This document shows positions 30,355 to 41,242 of a DNA stretch of 64,000 nucleotides, piece by piece. The DNA comes from Kazachstania africana CBS 2517 (taxonomy: Eukaryota; Ascomycota; Saccharomycetes; Saccharomycetales; Saccharomycetaceae): the NCBI RefSeq assembly GCF_000304475.1, contig NC_018947.1, positions 572,453 to 636,452 on the forward strand, in the 5' to 3' direction. The notes under the pieces were generated by a model that did no database searches, had not been told where the DNA came from, and saw only the letters and a program-made list of their open reading frames with translations. Each line of letters begins with the position of its first letter. Position 1 is the stretch's first letter. A program made the position numbers and the translations under genes.

Positions 30355-31620
30355 TCATAATTTAGCAACTTTAGTTGTGAACATCTGTTTCATCGAGATA
30401 TCTAATCTTCTTTTAACTGAATTGATAAAGTCTTCTGTTGTTACGTAGTCTGATTTTTCTCCTCTATGTAACATTAATGCCAGGTCCTTTGTCATGATGT
30501 CATCTATTTCGACTGTATCAATAGTAACTTCTTCCAGTAATTTTCCAAATTTAACTACATCAGGAGTGCCATCGAGTTTACCTCTTTGAATAATCCCTTT
30601 TGTCCACGCGAAAATAGAAGCAATTGAATTTGTAGAGGTTTCTTGACCATGTTGATATTGTCTATAATGTCTTGTCACTGTACCATGAGCAGCTTCACTT
30701 TCAAAAGTTTTCCCATCAGGAGCGACTAACATCGACGTCATTAAACCTAAAGAACCAAACCCTTGAGCCACAATATCGGATTGCACATCACCATCATAAT
30801 TTTTCATCGCAATTATAAAGCCACCAGTGGACTTGAGCATTTGTGCTACCATATCATCAATTAACCGATGTTCATATAAAATTCCAATTTCATCAAATTG
30901 CACTTTATAATCACTTTCATACATTTCCTGGAAAATATCTTTGAACTTTCCATCATATCGTTTCAACACAGTATTCTTGGTTGTAAAAAATAGTGGCATT
31001 TTTCTTTTTAAAGCCATTTCAAATGATGCTCTGGCAAAGCCTTTAATGGATTTCCTTGTATTATACATGGCCAAGGCAACTCCACCATCACCATCAAATT
31101 CGAACACATCAGTAGCAATAGCTGGTTTATTTGTATCCTTTGGTTGGAAAATCAACTTCAGCTTGCCTTCTTCTTCTGGGATAACAACATCAGTGGCCTT
31201 ATATTGATCTCCAAATGCATGTCTCCCTATAATTATAGGTTTCTCCCAATGTCTAACAAGACGAGGAATCTTCGGAATTATTATCGGTTCTCTGAATACA
31301 GTACCATCAAGTATATTTCTAATTGTACCATTGGGAGATGGCCACATTTTCTTCAAATGAAACTCTTCAACTCTTGACTCATCCGGAGTAATCGTAGCAC
31401 ATTTCACCGCGACACCATACTTTAAAGTCGCCTTAGCAGAGTCTACTGTTACCTGATCATCTGTCTTATCTCGATTTTCGATCGATAGGTCGAAGTATTT
31501 CAAATCTACATCTAGATAAGGATATATCAATTTTTCCCTTATTAAATGCCATATGATCCTCGTCATCTCATCACCGTCCATCTCCACAATGGGGTTCTTG
31601 ACTTTGATCCTCCTAACCAT
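30355..31620 (-). CDS. IDP3: NADP-dependent isocitrate dehydrogenase, peroxisomal type (Idp3-like)
   Basis: Oxidative decarboxylation of isocitrate to 2-oxoglutarate with NADPH production; 421 residues (S. cerevisiae Idp3 420). Conserved elements: [40 protein letters not shown] (isocitrate-binding Ser/Asn and Arg) and the metal-binding [20 protein letters not shown]. The C-terminus VAKL ends in AKL, which fits the PTS1 consensus; S. cerevisiae Idp3 ends CKL. There is no mitochondrial presequence, the protein starting directly with [18 protein letters not shown]. The position between SIS1 and PYP1 equals YNL009W (IDP3). In peroxisomes its NADPH supports reduction steps in unsaturated fatty-acid oxidation. 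Idp2-like cytosolic function is the alternative if the tail is not used. Confidence 0.93.
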   Translation of the reverse strand: MVRRIKVKNPIVEMDGDEMTRIIWHLIREKLIYPYLDVDLKYFDLSIENRDKTDDQVTVDSAKATLKYGVAVKCATITPDESRVEEFHLKKMWPSPNGTIRNILDGTVFREPIIIPKIPRLVRHWEKPIIIGRHAFGDQYKATDVVIPEEEGKLKLIFQPKDTNKPAIATDVFEFDGDGGVALAMYNTRKSIKGFARASFEMALKRKMPLFFTTKNTVLKRYDGKFKDIFQEMYESDYKVQFDEIGILYEHRLIDDMVAQMLKSTGGFIIAMKNYDGDVQSDIVAQGFGSLGLMTSMLVAPDGKTFESEAAHGTVTRHYRQYQHGQETSTNSIASIFAWTKGIIQRGKLDGTPDVVKFGKLLEEVTIDTVEIDDIMTKDLALMLHRGEKSDYVTTEDFINSVKRRLDISMKQMFTTKVAKL

Positions 31621-31799
31621 TTCTATGCACTGAAAATTGTCACCTTTTAAAGGCTTCTCTTGTCGTAGCTATTATCTTTCTTATGGTTAGGGTTTCCATT
31701 TAAAGTGGGACAATCCTCATCGCTTTGAAATTGAAATTCATAACACCATCATTAAAGAAATGAAAAAGGGTCTATATAAAAGTTCTATATTAGTTACGT

Positions 31800-32525
31800 T
31801 CAGTTTTCCATCAACTCTGAAACAGTCTTTTCACCGTCAAGGACTTGGTTCATACTTCTTAAAATGTCTTCGAAGGTGTCAAATTCGTGGAATGGGACGT
31901 TTTGTCTCTTACAGTAAGTGACCAAGTCCTTACCTCTCTTAGCAAACAACAAGTCACATTCTTTAGCAGCACTCAAGTCGGAAATACCATCACCGCAGTA
32001 AAAGTAGGTTGGTTTTTCAGCACCTTCTGGTAATTGGGCCTCGTAGTGCGCTTTGAAGTTGTCGATACTTTTTGATTTGTCGTGACCGAAAGGTGTTTCA
32101 TCCCTGTAAGTGACGGTCATCTTGTTGTTAGCGTCTAATTCGACGTCGTTAGCAACAATCTCCAAGTTCTTGATAGCTTCTTCACCAAGCATATTTTCTA
32201 AAAGGGCCTTGATAATAGGTTTCATACCACTGGAAACGACGATCAATGGGACACTATGTTCTAAAGACCATTCGTACGTTTTCTTGAAACCAGGATCCAA
32301 CTGGATCTTTTCCTTTAAAATCGCCAAACATTCAGGTAAAGGGGTTTCGATAGAACTGATCATTTGAGTGAAACCTTCTCTGAATGGCTTAGTGCCGTCG
32401 AGGACACCTTCAAAAATTTTCAATCTTTCTTCTTTACCAAAACCTAATGTATCGGTCAGGTAATCGTTGGAATCTTGCCAGGTAATCGTACCGTCAAAGT
32501 CAGAAAATATCACAGCCTTGACCAT
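31800..32525 (-). CDS. PYP1: HAD-superfamily sugar/polyol phosphatase Pyp1
   Basis: 241 residues, the same length as S. cerevisiae YNL010W (Pyp1). HAD motif I is FSDFDGTITWQDS (residues 7-19), motif II is VVSSGMKP, and motif IV is CGDGISDLSAAKECD. The S. cerevisiae enzyme is described as a small polyol/sugar-phosphate phosphatase; the exact physiological substrate cannot be read from sequence. Codon bias is fairly strong, suggesting good expression. Divergent from the YNL011C-type gene with a 378-base shared promoter, as in S. cerevisiae. Confidence 0.95.
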   Translation of the reverse strand: MVKAVIFSDFDGTITWQDSNDYLTDTLGFGKEERLKIFEGVLDGTKPFREGFTQMISSIETPLPECLAILKEKIQLDPGFKKTYEWSLEHSVPLIVVSSGMKPIIKALLENMLGEEAIKNLEIVANDVELDANNKMTVTYRDETPFGHDKSKSIDNFKAHYEAQLPEGAEKPTYFYCGDGISDLSAAKECDLLFAKRGKDLVTYCKRQNVPFHEFDTFEDILRSMNQVLDGEKTVSELMEN

Positions 32526-32903
32526 TGCTATATGCTAGTTGTTCCTCTCACTTTCCACTTTCTGGAATATTAAAAGTCTTCGAGCTCTTCGATGTTTTTT
32601 TTCTTTTTTCTCGAGACGTAATTGCGATTTAGAGTTGAAGAATGTCAAAATCCTTCGAGTAAAAAACACCGAGTGAAAGGGTCTACGCTGGCATATCTCA
32701 TAGAAGGCAGCGCTATTTAAAAGGACTTCTAAGTGTTAAAGAACGTCCTTGATTTGCTTGGTTGTATTTTAGAGGAAAGATTTTGGTCTAGAGAAAAAAG
32801 ACGGGACTTTTTGGTAAAGGAATAGCTGGTTGCGTCAAAGAGAAAGTGTGTATTTTGATTTCTGTACACGTCAGCAAGTTAAAAGATATAGATCCGAGAA
32901 ATA
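32526..32903. promoter_or_regulatory. Divergent PYP1 / YNL011C-type promoter
   Basis: 378 bases with no gene. Contains a poly(T) tract near 32596-32610 typical of yeast nucleosome-depleted promoters, and a CTCGAG at about 32609-32614. No other named element seen. Confidence 0.4.
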
Positions 32904-34268
32904 ATGGACATTGTTGTCTTTTCTGGTGGTACTGCTACTAATTCGTTGACCCATTGCTTTAATAATGTTTCTATTGCTGAAAATCACGAGTTGACGTACG
33001 TATTACCCATTTCTGATAATGGTGGGTCTACAAGTGAAATTTTGAGAGTGTTTGGTGGACCTGCAATAGGGGATATCAGATCCAGAATTGTCAGAGTTAT
33101 TCAGGATGAGCATTTGGCTAAATTGTTTGGGTACAGGCTATCGAGTGATCCAGTCGCTGCTAAAGCTGAATGGAACGATATTGTAGATGGTTCGCATCAG
33201 ATTTGGAGCGACATCCCAATGGAAGTTAAAGAAATGTGTAGATCCTTTATCATCCATGTCCATACGGAGTTATTAAAGAAAAGCAAGTCTTCGAACAAGT
33301 TTCAATTTGGTAAAGCATCAATTGGAAACCTGTTCCTAACAGGTGCCCGTTTGTTTATGGGTAGTTTGGACGCTTCAATTGAACTTATGCTGAGAATAGG
33401 AAGATGCAGCCAGAATATCCACGTGATTCCTTGTATCAATACAAATCATACTCATCATATCTCCGCATTGTTAACGAATGGCGATATTATAACGGGCCAG
33501 TCACAGATATCGCATCCTTCTCCAAATGCAAATAATATAACGACTGAGAGAAAGAAAGATGAAAAATTTGTACATATATTGAAAGAAGAAGGTAACAATA
33601 TAATACAAAGAGAACAAACTCCCGACCATGTGGAAGAAGAAGAAGAATATGCTTATCCACTATATATCTTACCAGAATTGAAAAATTCACAACTGTATTT
33701 TAACAAGGACGGTGATGGAAATGAAACAAAAAATGTGTTACTGCCAGCCCCTATTAAGAAAATATTATATATCAATCCATATGGTGAAGAAATCAAACCC
33801 GTTGGTAATTCCAGGGTGATCTCCAGAATCAAATCAGCAGATATGATCGTTTACTCAATTGGTTCATTAATGACAAGTTTATTACCCATAATTATCCTGG
33901 GTAATATTGCTGAAACCATAGTCAAATCTCCCAATGCTAACAAAGTTTTAATCATAAATAATAAACACGACAGAGAAACGGTTGGATTAGATGGACTTGA
34001 ATATGTCAAACATGTCATTGAATCAATGGTAAGATCAATCATTGCGTACAGACAATCAAAAGGTTATTCTACTTTCAGGTTAAATTCGATTTCATGGGAT
34101 AAATTTGTTACTGACATTATCTATCTTAAAAAGGGAGAAATTCAAATGAATTGGCAAGAGCTACATAATCATAATATTAAATGCCACTGTATTGATTCTG
34201 ATATATTAGAAACCGATGACCTAGAATCAGTGTTGAGAACTATTCAAAGTGAAAGAAATAGAACATAA
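32904..34268 (+). CDS. CofD/YvcK-like protein (YNL011C type), function unknown
   Basis: 454 residues (S. cerevisiae YNL011C 444). It starts MDIVVFSGGTATNSL, the glycine-rich nucleotide-binding loop of the CofD/YvcK (UPF0052) superfamily. ISDNGGSTSEILRVFGGPAI and GKASIGNLFLTGARLF follow; both are conserved in the family and lie around the ligand pocket in bacterial relatives. CofD itself is a 2-phospho-L-lactate transferase for F420, a cofactor yeast lacks. YvcK binds UDP-GlcNAc in bacteria. No function is established for the yeast member, and I do not infer one. An acidic insert (EEEEEYAYP region) is lineage-variable. Adjacent to PYP1 and SPO1 as in S. cerevisiae. Confidence 0.92.
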   Translation: MDIVVFSGGTATNSLTHCFNNVSIAENHELTYVLPISDNGGSTSEILRVFGGPAIGDIRSRIVRVIQDEHLAKLFGYRLSSDPVAAKAEWNDIVDGSHQIWSDIPMEVKEMCRSFIIHVHTELLKKSKSSNKFQFGKASIGNLFLTGARLFMGSLDASIELMLRIGRCSQNIHVIPCINTNHTHHISALLTNGDIITGQSQISHPSPNANNITTERKKDEKFVHILKEEGNNIIQREQTPDHVEEEEEYAYPLYILPELKNSQLYFNKDGDGNETKNVLLPAPIKKILYINPYGEEIKPVGNSRVISRIKSADMIVYSIGSLMTSLLPIIILGNIAETIVKSPNANKVLIINNKHDRETVGLDGLEYVKHVIESMVRSIIAYRQSKGYSTFRLNSISWDKFVTDIIYLKKGEIQMNWQELHNHNIKCHCIDSDILETDDLESVLRTIQSERNRT

Positions 34269-34355
34269 AAGACATCCACTTCCTAAAATATATGTTAAAT
34301 ATTATTTACATACACGACGATACGACTTGAAACGAATTTGAAAGGCAAATCTTCA

Positions 34356-36352
34356 TTAACTGTAACACAAATTCTTATAACAGCTAGAGCAGAACTTGGA
34401 TGCTTTATTCAAAGGAATTGTGATGTTGCTTCTTTTCAATAAGATACAACCCAAACAATTCCGAAAATAATTACTATTATCTCTAGAAAAGATATTTCTG
34501 CCATTATTTACTATTCCCTCGATCTCATCTTCTTCATAACTCACCTTAAATGTTGACATATTCGAAGGATAAGTATGCTGCATATTAGCATAATATATAA
34601 GTATAGGTAACAATTCACCATTATTATGATAGACTGGTTCACATCCTATAATAATGGGAGATGACGCTAAAGTAATGTAGTGGCTAGGAAAACGATATTC
34701 AACGTTTTTCTCTTTTAATTGCTCAAATATATTTTTAAGTTTTGTACCATTTGCGTAATTATCAATGTCAGAACTGGAATCAATCATAAAAATCACGTCT
34801 AGATTCCTCTCAGAAATTAATATTGATCTTAATGGGATATTTTCGCCATCTTCCCCACCATCAACCAAGTATAGGTAATCTTCTGACGTTAGGATGTTTT
34901 CCTTATGAGGGTATTTATAAAATGGATTGTGTTGATATACGGCATAATCAGTCTCTGTTTTGAAATTTAAGCCAGCTTCATCAATTGTTCGGGAAACTTT
35001 TGAGCCATTCAAACCAAAGACGCTTAGCAAAACTTTCAATGCTCTCAATGCTTCATGTGATGATTGCGAAACTTTTTGCCACATATAAATAATTGCGTTA
35101 TTAAAAATGGAGGAGGATGTGCCAGTAATAAACCCAATATCATCAAAATTTCTGAAACATTTTTTAGCTTTCCCAGCTACAATGCGTGATCCTAGAAACT
35201 CTAATTTAACGAATAACCTACCAATAGCCTCCCAGGAACCAAATTCAAAAGGTGTAAACTCAAATATTACATTCTTCAAAAAGCCGTTTTTACAGTTTGA
35301 AACAAAAATAGGGATTGGCGCCTCATATTTTTGAAATCTATCGTTTGAAGATATTAAAGTTGACAATGAGGTAGAGTTTTCATCAGATAAACCTCTTTTT
35401 CTTGCCCTATTTATCAATGCTCTACCCCAATAATCAGTGAAAGTAACAGGGAAACCTTGAACTTTTTTAGGTCTGACATCTAAATGTAAATCGATGTAAA
35501 ATTCTAAGATTTCCCTAAAATTTTTAAATGTGTCGAGAATATGTGGACTACTAAATGTATCATTTGGGAAAAATAATTGCTTTAGTTTCTGCAAGGGACT
35601 TTCACTTCTTTTTTGAAAGACCATCATATCTGGAGTGCTTTCTAAAGATGATAGTACTACTTCTAGATAATCCATCAATTCTTCAAAACTAGAGAAGTTA
35701 CTATCTCTCTGAGAGTTTCTTTTCTGGAGGGCAGAATGCATCCCTGAAACAATGTCTGCACTGGTTATATCAAATTCAGGAACGCCTTTAAGTAAATCAT
35801 CAGCAAAATTCCATTTATCGAGAGTTAATTTTGGGTCAAAATCATTTAATATTAGTCCCATAAGGGTCCAACTTCCGCCAGAAAGTCCAGAAATATAATC
35901 GACCATGTCATAAAGACCCCATTTCTCCATTTGTAGCAGAAATCCCAAACTAGTCAACATTGACCTATAGCCACCACCCGAAATAGCAACACCTAATCTC
36001 GGTGTACTTACCACAATGCTATCCAAAGTTGAGTTATCGAAATTAAAGACATCTAAACTCTCTAAAAACTCTCTATATTTATTTCTGTTGAACTGTTCTT
36101 TATTTTTTATATACTGCTCCTCTTTGGAGCATAAATCATTCTGGGATTCCAATCTTGTTAGTCAATGCATTCTGTTTTGAACGCCAAAAAGAGCTATGTT
36201 TCCTTAATGCTTACCTTCGCATGCCTGATTAACGGTTCCTTTGGGCATTTGACTTCTGTTGGAGTTGCTCCTTCCAAAACTGTCACTGAACAAATGAAAA
36301 CAAAGAGAACCTTTAAGAAAAACATCAAGCTTGAGCACTCGTTATAAGCCAT
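34356..36352 (-). CDS. SPO1: Meiosis-type phospholipase B-like protein Spo1, two exons
   Basis: Exon 1 is 36215-36352 (46 codons) and exon 2 is 34356-36140. The 74-base intron starts GTAAGC, has GACTAAC as branch site (36157-36163) and ends CCCAG. The AG only four bases after the branch is skipped because using it breaks the frame. Splicing in phase 0 gives 640 residues (S. cerevisiae 631). Exon 1 supplies a signal peptide (SSLMFFLKVLFVFICSV) and the phospholipase-B-like start TEVKCPKEPLIRHAK. Exon 2 has the oxyanion loop ISGGGYRSM, the nucleophile elbow GLSGGSW (Ser about 133) and the Asp motif VDGGEDGENIP. Spo1 acts in spindle-pole duplication and prospore membrane formation in meiosis. Without the intron there is no ATG at the start of the long frame. 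The weak 5' splice site would suit regulated splicing. Confidence 0.88.
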
Positions 36353-36439
36353 CACTGTTAGTTAGTCTGCAAAATGTCTTATTTTATAGCCGCTGAATGT
36401 CAACTACTTCACAATTTTTTTCAAAATTCGAAAAATAAA

Positions 36440-36510
36440 TGCGCAAGCCCGGAATCGAACCGGGGGCCCAACGATGGCAACGTTGGATTTTACCACTAAA
36501 CCACTTGCGC
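36440..36510 (-). tRNA. tG(GCC): tRNA-Gly (anticodon GCC)
   Basis: 71 bases on the minus strand. The acceptor GCGCAAG pairs with CTTGCGC, with discriminator A at 36440. The D arm is GTTTAGTGGTAAAATC, the anticodon arm CAACGTTGCCATCGTTG carries GCC, and the T arm is CCGGTTCGATTCCGG. As far as I recall it is identical to the S. cerevisiae gene. No intron. The upstream (right-hand) flank is a typical Ty landing area. Confidence 0.98.
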
Positions 36511-38092
36511 TAATAATTGCTGGTTTTATTCTTAGTTAAGTTCAGTAACAAGACAGATAGTACCGACTGCACGTTAGCATGACGACTTGTGTATATTTGA
36601 CGTAAAGCAAGAGCTGGAATGCTGGAAATGGCATTATACCGACATTTCAATGTTTTGATAGTCAGAATGACAAATTTAGTGACGTGTGTAGGAAGATCAG
36701 AGGATGATCCCTTTATATTATTTACGTTAATAGGATTCATTTTTCTTTAAGGTCAGTCAAGTAATTAAAATAATTCTTGTTAATCAGTGTTATTACCAAA
36801 TAATGCACTGGTTATATATAAAATATAATCATAATATAAAATAATATAAAGTGATACAAACTTTGATCAAGCTTCAGTGTTCACCTGAGTATTTATACCT
36901 TTTCCAACACATTTTGAATTATGCCAATTATCATGTTATAGATTTATGAGTCAATACGTTGTCATAATTATCGTACCATAATTATTGCATGATAATATGT
37001 ATTCGTGTTTATCACGCCATATATGGTTCGTGTCAATATATGGTCGTGTTTATCACACCATAATTATTGTTCATATCTTCTATAACATTCTAAATTTGTC
37101 ATGCTAACTATCAAAACATTGAACTTTTGGTATAATGCCAATTCCAGCAAATTCATGTGATATAAAATTTATTTAGTTGCTCAATGTTGGAACGAGGCTT
37201 TGTTGGGTCTATGATACTGTAATACATATTGATAGACGAGAATATCATAGATTGGTAAACAAGCACGAAGAATGTAAACACAACGGTTTACCATAATAAC
37301 AGGATCCGTTGCTTGTAAAGATAAGCAGAAGGTATACTAAGAAGCTATACGAAGTCGTGCAAGCAACAAGTGAAAGATCTTCATCATGTCGTCGACAAGA
37401 GCATTATGAGTTATGTGATATAACACAGACGTCATCTTGTATCGAGAGAGCATCTTTTCTTCTCTCATTGAAGGCACTTTTTATGTAGAAAAAACAGGAG
37501 GAATATTGATTTTTTATATAATTTAATTGTGATTTCACACTTTATTTTCGTTTGGCATATTATAACTAACCCTTAGATCTTACTTATTACTACAATGCCA
37601 TTGATTAGCAAGATGCCAAGAGAGAAAAGAATTCGATCTGTCACTCAAACCCTATATTGATAATGAAGAACATTTGTCCTTAAAAAAAACATATATCTCT
37701 AATATTAAATTAATATATATCGATTCTGGTGAGAAAGGGCAAATCAGAATATCATTCACAGGCTTAGTGCTGCATGTGAGCCTAACTCTAGTACAAAGCA
37801 AAATTGCCTCTGTAATCTCCGTCCAGTGAGGGTGTCATGGAAGAGAAGCAAAAACTATGATTCAATTATTTGCCAGCATGGAACTTTACAAAATTCAAAA
37901 GTTGAATTGGCAAAATAACGCCAAAGTGACAGATAATGTTTGTAAAAGTTAAGAGGAAAGTACATATTTAATATATAAGAAAAAAATAAAGATTGCAGAA
38001 GAACCGGTACGAATTTTCTTATTCTTTATATTTAATTTTGGGATGAAAATAATAAATGATCATTTCTTTTTTTTTTTTTTAATCTTCAAAAT
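36511..38092. repeat. AT-rich intergenic upstream of tRNA-Gly with local repeats and a possible degraded LTR
   Basis: 1.58 kb with no credible gene. Positions 36975-37069 contain two copies each of CGTGTTTATCAC (37004-37015, 37045-37056) and ACCATAATTATTG (36975-36987, 37057-37069). A stretch starting TGTTGGAAC at 37185 resembles the 5' end of Ty1/Ty2-type LTRs. The five bases before it (CTCAA, 37180-37184) recur at 37644-37648, just after a CA, which would bound a 459-base element. The inner sequence is not one I recognise and its 3' end lacks the usual CCAACA. The repeats are seen; the LTR is a guess. Confidence 0.3.
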
Positions 38093-41000
38093 TTAAAAGT
38101 CCTCTTCACCTGATGAGACGTATTCATCTCCCATTTCCTTCTTCTTCTTCATTCTTTCCTTCTTCTTCTTTCTTAATTCGGCGGAAGATAATTTCTTCTT
38201 CTTCGTACCACCGGAAATCTTGTTACCCATTGCATCGAATTTGTCATCTGCGTCTTCCTTCTTTTCAATTCTTGGACCAGTACCTTGACCAGTAACCCAA
38301 TTATGACCAGATGGAGTCATTCTACCGTCTTTAACGGCCCAAACTTCTTCAGTTAAATCCTTGGTGAATTCTGCAGAGTGAGTAATAATAACAACACCAC
38401 CTTCAAAAGCTTTTAATGCTTTAGATAGAGCACCTAGAGAGTCTCTATCCAAATAATTGGTTGGTTCATCTAAGACGATCAAATGAGGTCTTTGCCACGT
38501 ACCGGCGGCCAAGACTAATTTGACTTTTTGACCACCTGATAAGCCTCTAATTCTGGAATGAGAAACGATTTCAGCGTCAAGACCTAACATGGCACAATGC
38601 TCTTCAATTTCCTTTCTTGTTAATGGGCGGAATTGACCAGAAGCTAGAGCTTCCTTCATATCAACTTCTGCAACTAATTTAGCATGAGATTCAATTAATT
38701 CACCTCTTGGTAACCAAGCATTATCAACAGACATCATTGGGACCCATCTTTCAGATTTCATACCAATGTTTTCACCTAATAGGAAAGAACATTCGTATTC
38801 GTAAGTGTTCTTAAACTTACGTCTTGCATGTACACCAGCAATTCTTCTTGGAGTACCTTCAATCTTAAAGATCTTATTCATAGCTTCAGCATCATCTTCA
38901 TTGATTTGTCTGTTAGCTCTATCCATAGTTTCCCTATCTTCACCAGTTTGAAATCTCCATTGAATATATTCTGATGGGGTCTTATCAAGGTGACTTTCAA
39001 TATGAGCAAATGCATGTTGTTTAATGTATGCAATTCTACAGTTTTCATGAGTGTACACTTCACCTGTTGTAGGTAACAATTCACCAGTTAAGACATTGAT
39101 TAATGTTGATTTACCTGCACCATTTGGACCGATGACAGCAATTCTTGAAGACAATGAACATTGGAAACTAATATCTTGGATTTGGGGTTTTGATGTACCA
39201 GGATATTGGAAGGACATATTAGAGACTTTAACAATGGCTTTTTGTTTGGTCTTAACACCTTCTAAGTAACCTGGTTCAGGGAATCTAAATTCTAAATCAG
39301 AAGCACCTAATTCGTAGTAAGATTTAGCAGTCGGACATTTTTCAACAAATTCTGATAAATTACCTTTATATTTTCTCAACTTCAAACCTTCGTAATGAAT
39401 AATGTATTGACAAACTCTGTCTAAGAAACCAGAATCGTGAGAGACTGTAATTGAAGTAATACCACAAGTGTTCAAATAGTCGACTAACCAAGCAACATTG
39501 ACGGTATCCAAATGATTTGTTGGTTCATCTAATAGTAAGATATCAGCATTTTTTAAGACAGCTCTTGCTAAAGCTAATTTCATTTTCCAACCACCAGATA
39601 ATGATTGAATTGGTTTTTGTAGCATATCGTCATCGAAACCGAATTCTTGTAATTTGGCAACGATATGTTCTTTTGTACCTTCGACGTCACTACTTTCAAC
39701 GACGAAATCCAGAACACTTGTTTCTGAATGAGTGTTATCGATATCATGTTCCACATAAACGGTTCTACATTCATCCTGAGTTGGGAAACCTTCAACTTGA
39801 CCATTAGCCAATGCTCTCATCAAAGTAGATTTACCTGCACCATTTGGACCACAAAGACCGTATCTTTTACCTCTTTTCAATCTTAATTGAGTTTTGTTTA
39901 AAAGAATCTTAGCACCATAAGCCAATGAGAATTCAGTGTTACAAAGATCTTCAGCTTCATCATCTTCTTCATCATTGAAATTTGGTTGTTGTGGAATATT
40001 ATCCACTGCCAATTTTCTAAAATCATCAACGATTTCTTTAGCTTTCTTTTCATGTAAGAAAATTGTCATATAAGGAGTTACATGAGTTAACCAAGCTTGT
40101 TGATCAATAATTTTTTCATCAATTAAATTACCAGCAATGGCGGCTACATAATCGAGAACAATTTTGAATCTTTTTTCATCGAATTTTTCAGATAATAATA
40201 ATTTTTTAATGATTGCAAAAGTTGTTTCAATATCACCAGCGTGAGAAATTTCTGGTAATTGATCATTTTCACCAACGTTACCGACTCTTCTTAAAGTCTT
40301 TAAACCTCTCAATGTAACTTCTCTTGCTTCAGGATCAGCAATATTTTGGAAATTATTTTTCAAACCAGGTAATAATTTATTTAAGAAAGGTGCTACGACT
40401 TGTGGATCTTCCACTAATTTACACATATTATCAATAATAACAGCAGATTTACGTTTGATGGAAGTATCTCTTTCATTTAAACCTCTTGAAAGTAATGGGA
40501 CCATAATGGAGAGGGTTGCTGGGGTAACTTCTGAAACAAAAGTTGTTGCACCTAATAGATGAACAGTTTCTGAAACTTTTGATGGATCAGCAATACAATT
40601 AAGTAATTCAGGAATAAATTTTTCAATATCTTTATTTTCAACGGTTTCAGTTGTCTTTGTTATTGTCTTTGTAGCGATATCTTTAACTTCCTTTTTTGTA
40701 TCCCACATAGCTTCAGAAAGAACTGGAATCAATTCAGTCATTCTTAGAGCGACTTGTTCTTTAGCGACATTAACTAAAATTGCAATAGCATTTAAAACAG
40801 CGCATTTTTCTTGCCATTTATTTGTCTCCAAGAGAGAATTGACTAAATGAGGTAAAAATGCTTTAATTGCTACTGGATTAATTGCATTAGTGATTGCTAA
40901 TAATGCTCTTGTAGCAATGGATTGAATTTCCTTATCTTTATCGCCTGTCTTTTCACAGATCAAAGGAGTTAAAGCGACAATGTAAGGTTCTACAGATGGA

Positions 41001-41242
41001 GAAAGATTAGTTTCATTAGCAATGTAAGCAATAGCATCCATTGCGTTTATTGTTTTTGATTTATCTTTGATTCCCCTTGATAGACGATCGAAGAAATGAG
41101 CAGGAATATCATGTTCGATAATGTTACCATTTAAGAAAGTAGATAATTCCGAAGAGATTTCGTCTCTATTTTCTGAAGTAGCAATAGCCAATTGATCGAA
41201 CAGTTCATTTAGAACTTCGATAGACTGTTGAGAATCGGACAT
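38093..41242 (-). CDS. YEF3: Translation elongation factor 3 (eEF3)
   Basis: Fungal-specific ribosome ATPase needed in every elongation cycle, removing E-site tRNA. 1049 residues (S. cerevisiae 1044). HEAT repeats occupy about 1-320, then a four-helix region. ABC1 follows (Walker [10 protein letters not shown] near 465, signature LSGGWK, Walker [12 protein letters not shown]). ABC2 has a Walker A near 705, a chromodomain-like insertion (KYKN-type segment [13 protein letters not shown]), signature LSGGQK and [12 protein letters not shown]. The Lys-rich C-terminus ([20 protein letters not shown]) contacts the ribosome. The position after SPO1 corresponds to HEF3 (YNL014W), the YEF3 ohnologue. 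If this is the only copy it must act as YEF3. Leucine codons are again TTA-rich. Confidence 0.98.
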   Translation of the reverse strand: MSDSQQSIEVLNELFDQLAIATSENRDEISSELSTFLNGNIIEHDIPAHFFDRLSRGIKDKSKTINAMDAIAYIANETNLSPSVEPYIVALTPLICEKTGDKDKEIQSIATRALLAITNAINPVAIKAFLPHLVNSLLETNKWQEKCAVLNAIAILVNVAKEQVALRMTELIPVLSEAMWDTKKEVKDIATKTITKTTETVENKDIEKFIPELLNCIADPSKVSETVHLLGATTFVSEVTPATLSIMVPLLSRGLNERDTSIKRKSAVIIDNMCKLVEDPQVVAPFLNKLLPGLKNNFQNIADPEAREVTLRGLKTLRRVGNVGENDQLPEISHAGDIETTFAIIKKLLLSEKFDEKRFKIVLDYVAAIAGNLIDEKIIDQQAWLTHVTPYMTIFLHEKKAKEIVDDFRKLAVDNIPQQPNFNDEEDDEAEDLCNTEFSLAYGAKILLNKTQLRLKRGKRYGLCGPNGAGKSTLMRALANGQVEGFPTQDECRTVYVEHDIDNTHSETSVLDFVVESSDVEGTKEHIVAKLQEFGFDDDMLQKPIQSLSGGWKMKLALARAVLKNADILLLDEPTNHLDTVNVAWLVDYLNTCGITSITVSHDSGFLDRVCQYIIHYEGLKLRKYKGNLSEFVEKCPTAKSYYELGASDLEFRFPEPGYLEGVKTKQKAIVKVSNMSFQYPGTSKPQIQDISFQCSLSSRIAVIGPNGAGKSTLINVLTGELLPTTGEVYTHENCRIAYIKQHAFAHIESHLDKTPSEYIQWRFQTGEDRETMDRANRQINEDDAEAMNKIFKIEGTPRRIAGVHARRKFKNTYEYECSFLLGENIGMKSERWVPMMSVDNAWLPRGELIESHAKLVAEVDMKEALASGQFRPLTRKEIEEHCAMLGLDAEIVSHSRIRGLSGGQKVKLVLAAGTWQRPHLIVLDEPTNYLDRDSLGALSKALKAFEGGVVIITHSAEFTKDLTEEVWAVKDGRMTPSGHNWVTGQGTGPRIEKKEDADDKFDAMGNKISGGTKKKKLSSAELRKKKKERMKKKKEMGDEYVSSGEEDF

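Noticed and set aside
36165..36347. 60-codon plus-strand frame opposite the SPO1 5' exon
   Set aside because: The minus strand encodes the signal peptide and intron of SPO1 here; the plus-strand product has no support.
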